This document shows positions 14,204 to 24,040 of a stretch of DNA of 64,000 nt, piece after piece. Positions within the stretch are counted from its first letter, which is position 1; every line of letters begins with the position of its first letter. The stretch covers positions 1 through 64,000 of the forward strand of contig JAGOSY010000001.1 in the NCBI GenBank assembly GCA_018062085.1, read 5' to 3'. The notes below the pieces were generated by a model that was given only the letters and a program-made list of their open reading frames with translations, ran no database searches and was not told the DNA's origin. This DNA is from a bacterium (GTDB lineage Bacteria > Cyanobacteriota > Vampirovibrionia > Obscuribacterales > Obscuribacteraceae). The translations under genes and the position numbers were made by a program.

Positions 14204-17114
14204 GTTGACCTAAAAGTTCTTGCACGCTATCAATAAACTCTTCTGGAGAAATTCGCCCTTTATCAAGGTAGCGAGTTAGACCAAGGCTAAGTTTGCGCCT
14301 ATCACTCTCAGTTAGTTCTTGAGCCGAATAGACAAGCAATGGCACAAGGGCAAACGGCCCTTTTTGCAATACACTGATTACCTCAAAACCATCTAATTTA
14401 GGCAGTCCAACATCTAGAACAATCAAATCAGGAACGAACGACTCAACTGCATTGAGGGCTTCAAGACCATTGCTAGCTTCCATACAAGTGGCCCCGATTG
14501 CGGCTAACTGTTTCGCTATGACTGACCGAGTGGCTTGATCATCTTCAACTAGTAAAATGCGGCGAGATGGTCCAGTACTAATTACTTTTTCTACCGATTT
14601 AAGCAATAGGCTCATTTCAAAGGGCTTGAAGAAGCAATCAAGCACAACCGGATAAGCCAAGGAAAGTTTGTCGTAAGCAATGCCTGTTGTCACTATTACA
14701 GGAACTGCATCATCAGGAAATTGTTCTTTTAAGTACTGCAAAATGTCTAAACCATTGCCATCGGGCAAGTTAAGATCAAGCAAAATTAGGCCGGGTCGCG
14801 AGCGCGAAAGTAGCTCTGTAGCCTCTGCTATAGTGGCTACACGCGCAATCTTATAGCCATGCTTAAGCAAAGAAAGACGCATAAATTGAGCAATGTTGTT
14901 GTCATCTTCAACCAGAAGAATAGTCGAAGCACCAAGGCGTGGTATCAGAGCTTCCTTAACAACACTGTCAACTATAGGTAAGTCAAACCAGAAGGTACTT
15001 CCTGTAGAAGTTGAGCTATAGACACCGATCAAGCCCTTGTGTTCTTCTACAATTGCTTTCGAAAGAGCTAGACCTAAACCAGTACCTTCTTTAGGTCTAG
15101 TGTCTGATGAATCAACTTGCTGGAAACGCTGAAACAACTTAGACTGCAAATGAACCGGAATTCCAGCTCCTTGATCAGCAACACTAAATCGCAACTCCGC
15201 GTCAGACTGCAGATGCAATCCGACTATCACACAGCCGCCATCGCCACTAAACTTAATTGCATTTGAAATTAAATTGGTCAATACCTGAATGATTCTATCG
15301 ATATCAACCTTAACTGTGGCACTAGTCACAGCGTCTTGCATGAGCTGAATATTGTGGGCCCGGGCTAGGCCTTCCATGCCCGCCACGGCTCTCGCCACCA
15401 AGGTCGCAGCATCAATTTCTTCAAGCTTCAGTTCTAATTTGCCAGCCTCGATTTTCTTTATATCAAGAATGTCATTGATCAATCGCACTAGTCGTTCTGA
15501 ACTGCTACGAGCCACGCCAATCATCTCATAGCACTCATCTGAACCCATATCGATTATCTTGTCGTCAATTAAACTCAGTGCACCGCGAATGGAAGTCAAA
15601 GGACTACGCAGTTCATGTGAAATAGTAGAGTAAAATTCACTCAGTCTCTTCTCTACTTCTTTGCGATGAGAAATATCACGATAAATTACTGAGACTCCAA
15701 TAGCCTGCCCCCGGCTATCAAGCATAAGAGAACAAGTCAAGGCGACATCAATGACATGGCCATCTTTGCAAACTCTTGTGGTCTCAAACTCTCCAACTTT
15801 CTCCCCAGACAAGATACGACTCAAATTAGAGGCATCTTCTTCTCTTTTGTCATCCGGAAGAAGGTTGCTAATCGTTTGACCAATCATCTCAGCGCTGGAC
15901 CAACCAAATAGCCTCTCGGCAGCAGGATTCCACGAAGAAATCACGCCATGAAGGGACTTACCGACAATAGCATCATTAGAATGTTCTACAATTGACGCCA
16001 GGCGAGCTTGTACGAGAGCACGTTCTGCCCGTGCCTGCTCGGCCATAACTTGTTCAGTAACATCTTCGACAGTACCAACGTAGGTCTCAGCACCATCCTT
16101 AGCAGCCACCACTCGAGATGCCTTGCTATGCACCCAACAAGGATTTTCACTTTCAATCCTAAATTGCAGGTCAAAATTACCGTTGCCACTGACAGCCTCT
16201 AGCCAGGCAGCTCCGACAAGCTCTAGCTGATCAGCTGGCACCGTATGACTCCAACCATCTCTAAGCGCCTCTTCATAGCTCAAACCAAATATTTCGGCAA
16301 AGCGCATATTGATATAAATGCACTGACCGTCTGGGGTAGTTTGGTAAATACCAAGTGGAGCAGTTTCACAGAGCACACGATAACGATTTTCGCTGGCGTC
16401 AAGTTGAACAGTTCTTTCCGCAACTAACTCTTCAACTCGAGAACGAGTGGCTTCTAGCTCGGCCTGTTTGTTGGCGTTAGCCATCATCGCGCTCAAACTT
16501 TGATAGCCAGCACTGATTAAGAATATATCTTCGAAAAGCACCCACCAGACGTGCTCAACAGTGCGCCAGGGGCTGGCCAGAGCTACTCCATAAATAGACT
16601 CTGGTATATAAACGCCTCTAACTGCATGATCAAAAAGAGTCACCAATGAGGCCAAAGCTAGCACGCGCCAGTCACGATAGAAGGAAAGAAAAGCCAGTGA
16701 GCCAAAAATATGGAAGTGCGATTCAATGCGGCCACCGGTAAGGTGAATGAGCATACCGGAATAAATCATCTGACAGACAGCCATGACAAAACGGGTAACT
16801 GGTTCACCGGCATGCCTAAAAGCCAAATAAACAGGAAAAATCGTAATGAGCGAGCCTAAAACAGTGACGAAATAAATGTGTGGATGAATAAACGAATCAC
16901 GACCAGCCCAGCTATAGGGTGAGACAACGATTGCGACCAGCAAGCTGGCCAACCATTGCACGATCATCAGCCAACCAAACATTCTGTCAGTTTGCTGACA
17001 AACAAAAAGACGGTCTTGCTTATAGATCTTCTCTGCTAAAGGCGAATTAGGAACAAGGGCGCTGCGATCGTTCCAGTCAAAAATTTTCACGGTATCTGTG
17101 TTAGTTGTGTTCAC
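14187..17114 (-). CDS. Membrane hybrid histidine kinase: membrane sensor, two PAS, HisKA, HATPase, two receivers
   Basis: 975 residues. About 45-205 is a multi-helix membrane module containing HLTGGRIESHFHIFGSLAFL with conserved histidines, seen in a group of bacterial hybrid kinases. PAS 1 (about 240-355) and PAS 2 (about 368-485) follow. The HisKA domain has the phosphoacceptor H500 in STISHELRSPL. The ATPase domain shows the N box NLISNAIKFS (614-623), DQGAGIP (647-653) and GTGLGLAL (677-684). Two receiver domains carry phosphoacceptor aspartates D780 and D901. Its start overlaps the stop of the upstream thioredoxin-like gene by 4 bases (ATGA), which implies translational coupling. The signal is unknown; redox or metal input is a reasonable guess. 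Confidence 0.92.
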   Translation of the reverse strand: MNTTNTDTVKIFDWNDRSALVPNSPLAEKIYKQDRLFVCQQTDRMFGWLMIVQWLASLLVAIVVSPYSWAGRDSFIHPHIYFVTVLGSLITIFPVYLAFRHAGEPVTRFVMAVCQMIYSGMLIHLTGGRIESHFHIFGSLAFLSFYRDWRVLALASLVTLFDHAVRGVYIPESIYGVALASPWRTVEHVWWVLFEDIFLISAGYQSLSAMMANANKQAELEATRSRVEELVAERTVQLDASENRYRVLCETAPLGIYQTTPDGQCIYINMRFAEIFGLSYEEALRDGWSHTVPADQLELVGAAWLEAVSGNGNFDLQFRIESENPCWVHSKASRVVAAKDGAETYVGTVEDVTEQVMAEQARAERALVQARLASIVEHSNDAIVGKSLHGVISSWNPAAERLFGWSSAEMIGQTISNLLPDDKREEDASNLSRILSGEKVGEFETTRVCKDGHVIDVALTCSLMLDSRGQAIGVSVIYRDISHRKEVEKRLSEFYSTISHELRSPLTSIRGALSLIDDKIIDMGSDECYEMIGVARSSSERLVRLINDILDIKKIEAGKLELKLEEIDAATLVARAVAGMEGLARAHNIQLMQDAVTSATVKVDIDRIIQVLTNLISNAIKFSGDGGCVIVGLHLQSDAELRFSVADQGAGIPVHLQSKLFQRFQQVDSSDTRPKEGTGLGLALSKAIVEEHKGLIGVYSSTSTGSTFWFDLPIVDSVVKEALIPRLGASTILLVEDDNNIAQFMRLSLLKHGYKIARVATIAEATELLSRSRPGLILLDLNLPDGNGLDILQYLKEQFPDDAVPVIVTTGIAYDKLSLAYPVVLDCFFKPFEMSLLLKSVEKVISTGPSRRILLVEDDQATRSVIAKQLAAIGATCMEASNGLEALNAVESFVPDLIVLDVGLPKLDGFEVISVLQKGPFALVPLLVYSAQELTESDRRKLSLGLTRYLDKGRISPEEFIDSVQELLGQLKVGS

Positions 17115-17734
17115 TTGCTTGACTCCAGGGAGCAGCCAAACACCGGCGTCTTATTGATCAAGTAACGACCACCCGAAAGATAGTGACGCAAAGCATCAAC
17201 ACCAGCATTGGCACCAACTTCCCCTCTGGCAGCCGTGATACCACCTCTGAATAAGCATTTACCATCACTATCAAAAAGTAGTGTCTGGCCCGAAGTCTTT
17301 GCACCAAAGCGCTGCGATTCGACATCGTCATTGTCAATAAAAACTTGTACATTCTTCACAGCAGAGAGCGAGTCAATCACTGCGCCCTTGACAAACGTTT
17401 GAGAACAGCCCACTGGACTAGATACAACCGCATAAACTTTCAGCCTACTTGATAAACTACTCCGAGCCAGCAGACCTTCTAGCTCACTAACCGTTGCTAT
17501 CGAACAAGGGCACTGCGGATGCAAGAAAATAATCAGGGTTAAGCCATCACCCTTAGAAAGAGAACTACTTGACGGGTACTTGCCCACCGTAACTGCACTT
17601 TTGGCTGGCGCTGTAGAATAAAAAACCATGCTGCCATAGCCAAGCAAAACCAAAACAGCCCATAAAAAAACAACTCTCATAAGACCAAGGTTAGTCGAGG
17701 CGTCAGCTTGCTCAATCACTCTATGATTAAACAT
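17111..17734 (-). CDS. Membrane-anchored thioredoxin-fold-like protein with CPC motif (RedB-like)
   Basis: 207 residues. A transmembrane segment (about 19-38, MRVVFLWAVLVLLGYGSMVF) is followed by an extracytoplasmic domain that opens like a thioredoxin fold: LTLIIFLHPQCPCSIATVSE, with C75-P-C77 in place of CxxC. Later come a cysteine in SSPVGCSQTF, the strand VQVFIDNDD, and QTLLFDSDGKCLFRGGITAARGE, typical of thioredoxin-like folds. I recall similar proteins annotated RedB beside the same kind of hybrid kinase. The 4-base overlap with the kinase suggests the pair forms a sensing unit. Enzymatic activity is not established by sequence. Confidence 0.7.
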   Translation of the reverse strand: MFNHRVIEQADASTNLGLMRVVFLWAVLVLLGYGSMVFYSTAPAKSAVTVGKYPSSSSLSKGDGLTLIIFLHPQCPCSIATVSELEGLLARSSLSSRLKVYAVVSSPVGCSQTFVKGAVIDSLSAVKNVQVFIDNDDVESQRFGAKTSGQTLLFDSDGKCLFRGGITAARGEVGANAGVDALRHYLSGGRYLINKTPVFGCSLESSK

Positions 17735-17800
17735 TGACTTAAAACTCCAAAATGCAGGCTAACTTAATGGTCTCCTCAATCTACGGAACACTAAAATGCA

Positions 17801-18280
17801 CTAATCACCAGAGCTAACCAGCAATTCGGAACTCTCAGCTAAAGCATCTTCCCTGCTCTGGCGACTTTCCCACTCAGCGCATATTTTGCGGACATCATCG
17901 GCCAAATCTTTGGGATTAAACGGCTTGCAAATTACGCCAGCAGCACCCAAAACTAAATATTCGTCGACCTCATGAGACATAACCTTAGCGGTCATAAAAA
18001 TTACTGGTTGCTTAAAGTCTGGAAATTGTTTTTTGACAGACTGAAATGTAGTGGGGCCATCCATTTCGGGCATCATCACATCAAGAATCAGCAGATCTGG
18101 TTTGCTTTTTTCGAGCATTACCAAAAGCTCTCGGCCAGAGCCAGCCAATTCTACTTGCCACGGACCAAGCTTCTTCAGGCTTATCTCGGCAATACGTCTG
18201 ATATTTGGGTCATCGTCGACCAAAAATATTTTCTCAATCTTCAAGCAATCATCCTCTGGCCATACAGCTTTATGCCCCAT
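17801..18280 (-). CDS. Single-domain response regulator (CheY-like receiver)
   Basis: 159 residues, a stand-alone receiver. The acidic pocket FLVDDDPN, the phosphoacceptor aspartate in DLLILDVMMPEMDGPT, the threonine region VIFMTAKV and the lysine in VICKPFNPKDL are all present. No output domain follows. The ATG at 18280 is used here; a TTG inside (before KIEKIFLVDDD) with GAGG upstream is an alternative start that removes 13 residues. It lies 66 bases before the RedB-like/kinase pair on the same strand and may exchange phosphate with that hybrid kinase. Confidence 0.88.
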   Translation of the reverse strand: MGHKAVWPEDDCLKIEKIFLVDDDPNIRRIAEISLKKLGPWQVELAGSGRELLVMLEKSKPDLLILDVMMPEMDGPTTFQSVKKQFPDFKQPVIFMTAKVMSHEVDEYLVLGAAGVICKPFNPKDLADDVRKICAEWESRQSREDALAESSELLVSSGD

Positions 18281-18325
18281 CTAAAAGCATACGAGCGATA
18301 AAGTTAGCCCATTGCCATCCTCAAA

Positions 18326-19591
18326 TCAATTAATGGCATCCGCCAGCGCCCGAGGCAACCCTTCGCGCTCTACTGCGGCAAAGGGCTCAACCCTAACAAT
18401 ATCAAATTTGGCACCTTCGCTAGCCATATTGGTATCGAGCTTGGCCAATGTACGAGCACCAGCCTCTTCATGACCAATTTGCAGAAAATTGACAGTGATT
18501 TCGCCAGGAGAATTAATCATCTGCGAAGCCCTAGATATGGCGGCAATCAAGGCCCCTTTATCACTGGGATCACCGTCTGTCACTACCTGTACAAGCAATT
18601 TGCGAGTGGCTGGATTGCTTGCCCGACGGGCAAAATAGTCATCAAAAACTGCCTCCATCACTTTACCCGTATAGGTTCCACCAGAAGGGCCGTTCTCGCC
18701 AAAAATGCGAGTGACATAACCAAGATCAACATTTCTGAATATGTCGTAATCAGATGAATAAAGCGCCACCGTAATGCCATTCTTAAAGACTGAACTAATC
18801 TGGGCAGTAAGCGACATCATTTGATCACGGCACCAATCCCAGCGGCTCATACCACCAGGACAATCGCGCTCATCCATAGAGCCTGATTTATCCAGAACAA
18901 TTACCACGTCGTACTTTGAAAGCACGGTAAGTTCGCTTGCGGTAAGAGGTCGGGCAAACTTACTGACGAATGCCGGTTTTGCTAGCGATTTTTTTAGCAC
19001 ATTAGATGCTGCTGAAGCTGTACCCGATGCACTAAATTGGCCAGTTTTAGCAACAGAACTAGATCTATTGTTCGAACTGGCGTTGATGGCATTAACTACC
19101 TGAGCGCCTAAGCGCAGAGCCTGGCCAATATCAAACTTGCTCTGATTACTAGAGCCAGAACCGATACTAGAGTTACTATTCTGAATATTGGCGCTGGAGC
19201 TATATGAACTTGGGGCGACTATGGCTGGAGAAGCTTGTTGTAGAGGTGACAACTGTCGCACTTGCGAAAACGCCGCTTGTTCATCGGCAGAGAAGAGCGA
19301 CCCGGAATTGCTAGGACCAGGCGCAACTATCGGAGCGGAACTGCCAACGATAGGCGGGGTGGCCGGACGAAGCAGACGAGAGGCACCACCGACAGTGCTA
19401 TTATTGATCACTGAACCATTGAGAACAGATCCATTAAAACTAGAAGAAGTAGCTGAAGTCGGGCTGCGCTGCAAACGAGAAGGAGCAAGGGGCGGTGCAC
19501 TCCCTTGGGCCGAAACACTAAAAATACTACCAACACTGCCTAATAAGACTGAAGAAACTAGCGCGACAGATATTAGTGGTTTGACTTTCAT
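18326..19591 (-). CDS. Exported von Willebrand factor A domain protein
   Basis: 421 residues. Signal peptide about 1-29 (PLISVALVSSVLLGSVGSIF...SAQG), then a Ser/Asn/Pro-rich linker to about 215. The VWA domain follows, with an intact metal-ion-dependent adhesion site D234-K-S236-G-S238 in VIVLDKSGSMDERD and a later TDGDPSDKGALIAAI. VWA domains bind protein ligands through a bound divalent cation. The gene lies 45 bases upstream of the response regulator on the same strand. The partner or substrate is unknown. Confidence 0.85.
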   Translation of the reverse strand: MKVKPLISVALVSSVLLGSVGSIFSVSAQGSAPPLAPSRLQRSPTSATSSSFNGSVLNGSVINNSTVGGASRLLRPATPPIVGSSAPIVAPGPSNSGSLFSADEQAAFSQVRQLSPLQQASPAIVAPSSYSSSANIQNSNSSIGSGSSNQSKFDIGQALRLGAQVVNAINASSNNRSSSVAKTGQFSASGTASAASNVLKKSLAKPAFVSKFARPLTASELTVLSKYDVVIVLDKSGSMDERDCPGGMSRWDWCRDQMMSLTAQISSVFKNGITVALYSSDYDIFRNVDLGYVTRIFGENGPSGGTYTGKVMEAVFDDYFARRASNPATRKLLVQVVTDGDPSDKGALIAAISRASQMINSPGEITVNFLQIGHEEAGARTLAKLDTNMASEGAKFDIVRVEPFAAVEREGLPRALADAIN

Positions 19592-19653
19592 AAACTAATT
19601 ATCTACCAAATTCTAACAAGATGAAATGACGCCAGCGACAGCTTCTATGTTCC

Positions 19654-20883
19654 CTATTTTAATGCCACAGGCTTGGCGTCGACCTTAATTCGAAAAAGAA
19701 CATAGGGCTTCTGCCGTTGGTCTTGACCATCATGAAAGCGTGCTTGGCGATGCAACTGATTGACGATAAAGTACAAATAGCCATCGTTTGCTAGACAGAG
19801 GCTGTCGGGCCACAAAACCCGCGGATCGCAAACTAGGGTTTCATCCTTACCACTAAGCGAAATACGATGAATGGCATTATGTTCGTAATTGCTAGCATAA
19901 ATGCGTCCTAGGCTATCACTTTCGAGGCCATCAGAAGCCCCCTTTGTAATTACTTCACATACAGTCTTTGCCACCTCATCATCACTAAGCTTACGGTCAC
20001 AAAGAGCATCAATACTGACGCTATAAAGCTTGCGACTAGATAGAGGGCAATAGAACAAGCGCTTACCATCGGCACCAATAGCGATACCGTCACTGCCTAC
20101 ATGAAGATTAGTCAAAGGCTCACCTTCTATCATGGGAAGGAAGCCACTGACTGGCCTAACAGAGCTATGATCGCTTAAGCGCCGCAAACTGTCACCGCTG
20201 GCTAAATCAACCACAATAATGGCAGGGCATGTGCTTGAAGAATCAGTAATAAAAGCCATACCCGCCTTCCCTCGACTAAGGTCGAAACGCACATCGTTCA
20301 GGTAAGTGCTTGAAAAGGCCGTATTGGCCGTCATGAAAATGGTCTGAATGACCTTATTGCTCTTAAGATCGACACAAACTAGCTTGGCGGCCCCTTTGAC
20401 CACAGGCTCAAACTTTGGACTACCTGTATCTAGCAGCCACAACCTATCTTTAGCATCGACCACTACAGATTGCACAGATAGCAAATGCTCGGTGACGGCA
20501 AAGACATCGTCGCGATTAATCTCGGCATTGGGATAGGCCACAGCCTTGCCACCAACCAACTCGGCCACTGTAAATGGAACCTCATCACCCCAACGAGGGA
20601 AACTGACAAATTGCCGACCCTGAGCAGAGACCGCCACTCCTGTTGGCATCGCTCCATCAAAAAAGGCAACTGGCTCAAGTTTGCCAATAAATTTCTGGGA
20701 AGGGATGGGCCGCTCCCCTTGCGCATGACTAACCTGAGAACTAGTACTAGCTAAAGCTAGAGCTAAAAAGGCAAGCCCCAGTAGTGGCGAAAATGCCCCT
20801 TTTGAGATTCTCCGAACACCCGGCCATTGAAAAGACATTAGATTTGCAACCACTCCATTTAAGACCTTTTGTAGAAGGATCAT
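19654..20883 (-). CDS. Exported beta-propeller protein of the major royal jelly / yellow type
   Basis: 409 residues with an N-terminal signal (FSPLLGLAFLALALASTSSQVSHA). The segment VVVDAKDRLWLLDTGSPKF is the recognisable repeat of royal-jelly/yellow-type six-bladed propellers. Other blades are visible in FITDSSSTCPAIIVVDLASG, GLESDSLGRIYASNYEHNAI and VLWPDSLCLANDGYLYFIVN. Bacterial members are mostly uncharacterised; relatives include SMP-30/gluconolactonase-type enzymes, so a periplasmic ligand-binding or lactonase role is possible. A 62-base gap precedes the VWA gene. Confidence 0.8.
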   Translation of the reverse strand: MILLQKVLNGVVANLMSFQWPGVRRISKGAFSPLLGLAFLALALASTSSQVSHAQGERPIPSQKFIGKLEPVAFFDGAMPTGVAVSAQGRQFVSFPRWGDEVPFTVAELVGGKAVAYPNAEINRDDVFAVTEHLLSVQSVVVDAKDRLWLLDTGSPKFEPVVKGAAKLVCVDLKSNKVIQTIFMTANTAFSSTYLNDVRFDLSRGKAGMAFITDSSSTCPAIIVVDLASGDSLRRLSDHSSVRPVSGFLPMIEGEPLTNLHVGSDGIAIGADGKRLFYCPLSSRKLYSVSIDALCDRKLSDDEVAKTVCEVITKGASDGLESDSLGRIYASNYEHNAIHRISLSGKDETLVCDPRVLWPDSLCLANDGYLYFIVNQLHRQARFHDGQDQRQKPYVLFRIKVDAKPVALK

Positions 20884-21012
20884 ATAGAATCTACGAGCAA
20901 AAGCACAGTGAATTGGGCCGGACCCAAGCTCCTTAGCCTAGGTTTGGCTTGACTTTCGTAGACGACCGGTCTATTCTTTTTTCTTGATTTGATGGATACC
21001 CTGGAGAAATTC

Positions 21013-22185
21013 ATGTCTAACAGCACAAGCACTGAGAAAGACGCGCCAGAGAGCGCCAAAAAAAATTCCAATGAGCAAAATAAGAAATCGGGGTCAAATC
21101 TCTTCAGCCCTTTCACTCTACGCAGCGTCACTTTGCGCAACCGCATAGGTGTTTCACCAATGTGCCAATACGCCAGCGTTGACGGCTTTGCTAGCGACTG
21201 GCACCTCGTTCACCTAGGCTCAAGGGCTATCGGTGGCGCTGGCTTAGTTATTCTAGAAGCCAGCGGTGTTGAGGCTCGCGGCCGCATTTCGCCTGATGAC
21301 TTAGGCCTCTACAAAGATGACCATATCGCAATGCTCAAAAAAATAACTGAATTTATTGAACAATACGGAGCTGTACCAGGCATCCAAATTGCCCATGCCG
21401 GTCGCAAAGCCTCAACCAAGAACCCCTGGAAAGTCGGCAATCGCCACGAGAAACAAGAACTAAGCGAAGCTGACGGCGGATGGTTGCCTGTCGCCCCTTC
21501 CCCAGTTCCTTTCACCCCAGGTTCTCGGCCGCCTCACGAATTGACAATTAGCGAAATAAAAGAAATTCAGCTGGCCTTCCAAACTGCCGCTAGCCGCGCT
21601 TTCAAAGCCGGTTTCAAATGGCTTGAAATTCACGGAGCCCATGGCTATTTGCTCAACAGCTTCTATTCACCTCTAGCCAATTTTCGCACTGATGAATATG
21701 GTGGCAGTTTTGAAAATCGCACACGCATGATCGTTGAGACCACAAAACTAGTGCGTCAAGTCTGGCCTGAAAACTTGCCTTTAGCTGTTAGGCTCTCGGC
21801 CTCTGACTGGGTTGAAGGCGGCTGGACAGTTGACGACTCAGTAGAGTTGGCTAAAATTTTGAAAGAACTAGGTGTTGATTTAGTCGATTGCAGCAGTGCC
21901 TACGTGCGCCCTGGTGACCATTACGCCTATGGTCCAGGCTGGCAAGTACCATTGGCTGAGAAAGTACGGATCGAAGCAAAAATAGCAACAGCCGCAGTAG
22001 GAATGATCACTGATGCCAAACAAGCCAACGAAATAATTAGCTCAGGTCAAGCCGATATTGTTCTATTGGCGCGCCAACTAATGCGCGACCCCTACTGGCC
22101 ATACCACGCAGCCCAGGCGCTTGAAGAAGAACTTGGCCTCAAAGCCAAATCTATTTTACCTGCCAATTACTCATACGCAATCTAG
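21013..22185 (+). CDS. NADH:flavin oxidoreductase, old yellow enzyme family (YqjM/NamA type)
   Basis: 390 residues from the ATG at 21013, which has GGAGA at ideal spacing; in-frame TTG and ATG codons just upstream lack a binding site. It is an FMN barrel enzyme that reduces activated C=C bonds. Family marks are SPMCQYASVDGFASDWHLVH (the cysteine-containing YqjM-type motif), LVILEASGVEARGRIS, IQIAHAGRKAS, EIHGAHGYLLNSFYSPLANF, TDEYGGSFENRTR and the C-terminal phosphate-binding VGMITDAKQANEII...ADIVLLARQLMRDPYW. An MDR oxidoreductase follows after 13 bases, so the two probably handle related carbonyl or enone substrates. Confidence 0.93.
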   Translation: MSNSTSTEKDAPESAKKNSNEQNKKSGSNLFSPFTLRSVTLRNRIGVSPMCQYASVDGFASDWHLVHLGSRAIGGAGLVILEASGVEARGRISPDDLGLYKDDHIAMLKKITEFIEQYGAVPGIQIAHAGRKASTKNPWKVGNRHEKQELSEADGGWLPVAPSPVPFTPGSRPPHELTISEIKEIQLAFQTAASRAFKAGFKWLEIHGAHGYLLNSFYSPLANFRTDEYGGSFENRTRMIVETTKLVRQVWPENLPLAVRLSASDWVEGGWTVDDSVELAKILKELGVDLVDCSSAYVRPGDHYAYGPGWQVPLAEKVRIEAKIATAAVGMITDAKQANEIISSGQADIVLLARQLMRDPYWPYHAAQALEEELGLKAKSILPANYSYAI

Positions 22186-22198
22186 AAAAAGGTGGAAA

Positions 22199-23224
22199 GT
22201 GTCAAATATTGCTACTACAAATTTCAAGGCATTCCAGCTTGGTAGCTTCAACATTGAAGACATAAAAGCGACCGAAAAAGCAATCAAACGCCCCCACGGT
22301 ACGCAAGTATTAGTGAGAATAAAGGCTGCTTCACTGAATTATCGAGACATTCTGGTGTCAAAAGGTTATTACAGCAAAGCCTTGCCACTACCCATAGTGC
22401 CTCTCTCCGATGGCGCTGGCGAAGTAATAGAAATTGGAGGCTCTGTTACACGCGTTAAAGTGGGCGAGCGTGTATCACCAAATTTTATGACCGATTGGAT
22501 TAGTGGAGAAGTTGACAATGCCATTGCCAAAACTGCCCTGGGTGGCTTTGTCGACGGCATGCTGCAAGAGTATCGCTTAATAGACCAAGATGCACTCACC
22601 CACGTACCAGATCATCTTAGTTACGAAGAAGCGTCAACATTGCCTTGTGCGGCCCTAACTGCCTGGCATGGCCTAGTAGTAAACGGCAAAGTCAAGGCCG
22701 GAGACACCGTTCTAGTTATGGGTACCGGCGGAGTTTCAATCTTTGCTATGCAATTTGCTCGAATGGCCGGTGCCACTGTCATTGCTACATCTAGTTCAGA
22801 GCAAAAGCTGGCCCGTCTAAAAGAAATGGGAGCAGCACGCACAATCAACTATAAGAACAACGAAAAATGGGACGAAGCTGTACTCGAATATACTAACGGC
22901 AGAGGCGTCGATCACGTAGTCGAAATTGGTGGTGCTGGCACTCTTGATCGATCGCTCAATGCGGTGCGCATGGGCGGACACGTCAGCCTAATTGGCGTAC
23001 TGGCTGCCGGGCAGGTAAATCCGGTACCGATTCTGATGAAATCTATTCGTCTTCATGGCGTTTTTGTTGGCTCACGTAGCATGTTTGACGACATGAACCG
23101 AGCAATCACGGCCCACAAGCTTAAACCAGTGATCGACAAAGTTTTCAGTGCTGAAGAAATAGTCCCGGCGTTGCAATATATGGAAAGCGGCAAACACTTT
23201 GGCAAAATCGTCCTCAGCATTTAA
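22199..23224 (+). CDS. Zinc-independent MDR-family NAD(P)H oxidoreductase (quinone reductase/alcohol dehydrogenase-like)
   Basis: 341 residues from GTG at 22199 with AAGG 6 bases upstream; a longer frame overlapping the upstream gene is unlikely. The N-terminal GroES-like domain (LNYRDILVSKGYYSKALPLP, then VPLSDGAGEVIEIG) lacks the cysteine that binds catalytic zinc in alcohol dehydrogenases, and there is no structural zinc cysteine cluster. The Rossmann domain has VLVMGTGGVSIFAMQFARMA. These features fit the quinone oxidoreductase or enoyl reductase branch. It is coupled to the old yellow enzyme gene upstream. Confidence 0.88.
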   Translation: MSNIATTNFKAFQLGSFNIEDIKATEKAIKRPHGTQVLVRIKAASLNYRDILVSKGYYSKALPLPIVPLSDGAGEVIEIGGSVTRVKVGERVSPNFMTDWISGEVDNAIAKTALGGFVDGMLQEYRLIDQDALTHVPDHLSYEEASTLPCAALTAWHGLVVNGKVKAGDTVLVMGTGGVSIFAMQFARMAGATVIATSSSEQKLARLKEMGAARTINYKNNEKWDEAVLEYTNGRGVDHVVEIGGAGTLDRSLNAVRMGGHVSLIGVLAAGQVNPVPILMKSIRLHGVFVGSRSMFDDMNRAITAHKLKPVIDKVFSAEEIVPALQYMESGKHFGKIVLSI

Positions 23225-23258
23225 GTTATTAGAGAGCATTTAAGCGATTAGAGAGTGT

Positions 23259-23798
23259 CTAGTAAGACATGACGCGTCCGTTGACGTTCTTGCTGGCATT
23301 CGCTGAACTATTACTCGAATACGATGGCGAAACTTTGCCGTAAGCATTGCCATAACTGCTGCCATTATAAGAATAGACAGCGGGTTGAGAGCGAGCCTGA
23401 GCAACAATTGCTGGGCGAATGCGACCGTTCAACTCACTATTAGCACCGTTGAGGTCGCCCCAAATGTTCTTGTTAGCACGAGGAGGCAATACCTTTGGCT
23501 TGCAATCACTTGCTGTTCTAGGCATAACGCTATAACCAGTGCCGGCTCGGTTTATCACTTTGTAAGCAGCTTTGTTGCGGTCAATTTCGGTCCAATAATA
23601 ATGTTTGAGGTTATTCTCTTTTTCTACTAGCGGCTGCTCCCAGCCCGAGCGACTGCGGTGTTCTTGCACGACAGCAGGCGCGCCCTCCGCTTGTTGCACT
23701 TCCTCAATCATTTGCGCCTGCGCGGCAGGGCTGGCCAAGACAAAACCTAGGGCCAAGAACGCTATGGAAATGACGGAAGATACAATTCGGTTGAGCAT
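23259..23798 (-). CDS. Exported protein of unknown function
   Basis: 179 residues. A signal peptide (VISIAFLALGFVLASPAAQA) is followed by a Gln/Glu/Val segment, then KHYYWTEIDRNKAAYKVINR and GYSVMPRTASDCKPKVLPPR, and a Tyr/Ser/Asn-rich tail (SYNGSSYGNAYGKVSPSYSS). There is one cysteine in the mature part and no recognised domain. Upstream, at about 23860-23896, a GGGGAAGC...GCTTCCTC hairpin could form in the leader or promoter region. Confidence 0.65.
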   Translation of the reverse strand: MLNRIVSSVISIAFLALGFVLASPAAQAQMIEEVQQAEGAPAVVQEHRSRSGWEQPLVEKENNLKHYYWTEIDRNKAAYKVINRAGTGYSVMPRTASDCKPKVLPPRANKNIWGDLNGANSELNGRIRPAIVAQARSQPAVYSYNGSSYGNAYGKVSPSYSSNSSANASKNVNGRVMSY

Positions 23799-24040
23799 GG
23801 TAATGACCTCGCTGACAAGGTAAAGAAAATGGTTAAAAGGACCGTTTAATATTGGTAAGGGGAAGCAAGTTGCTTGTAGCTCGTGGCTTCCTCTCTATTA
23901 ATAGCGACAATTTGTTATCGAGTTGTAAACAGAACAGTGAATTTTCAAATCAGAGTTAAAAATCGCACTTGAAGCAAGGTCAGAAACCGCCAATACTTAT
24001 CTAAGACGAATTTGGCTGAAAGAGAGAAAGGTACCTAAAT

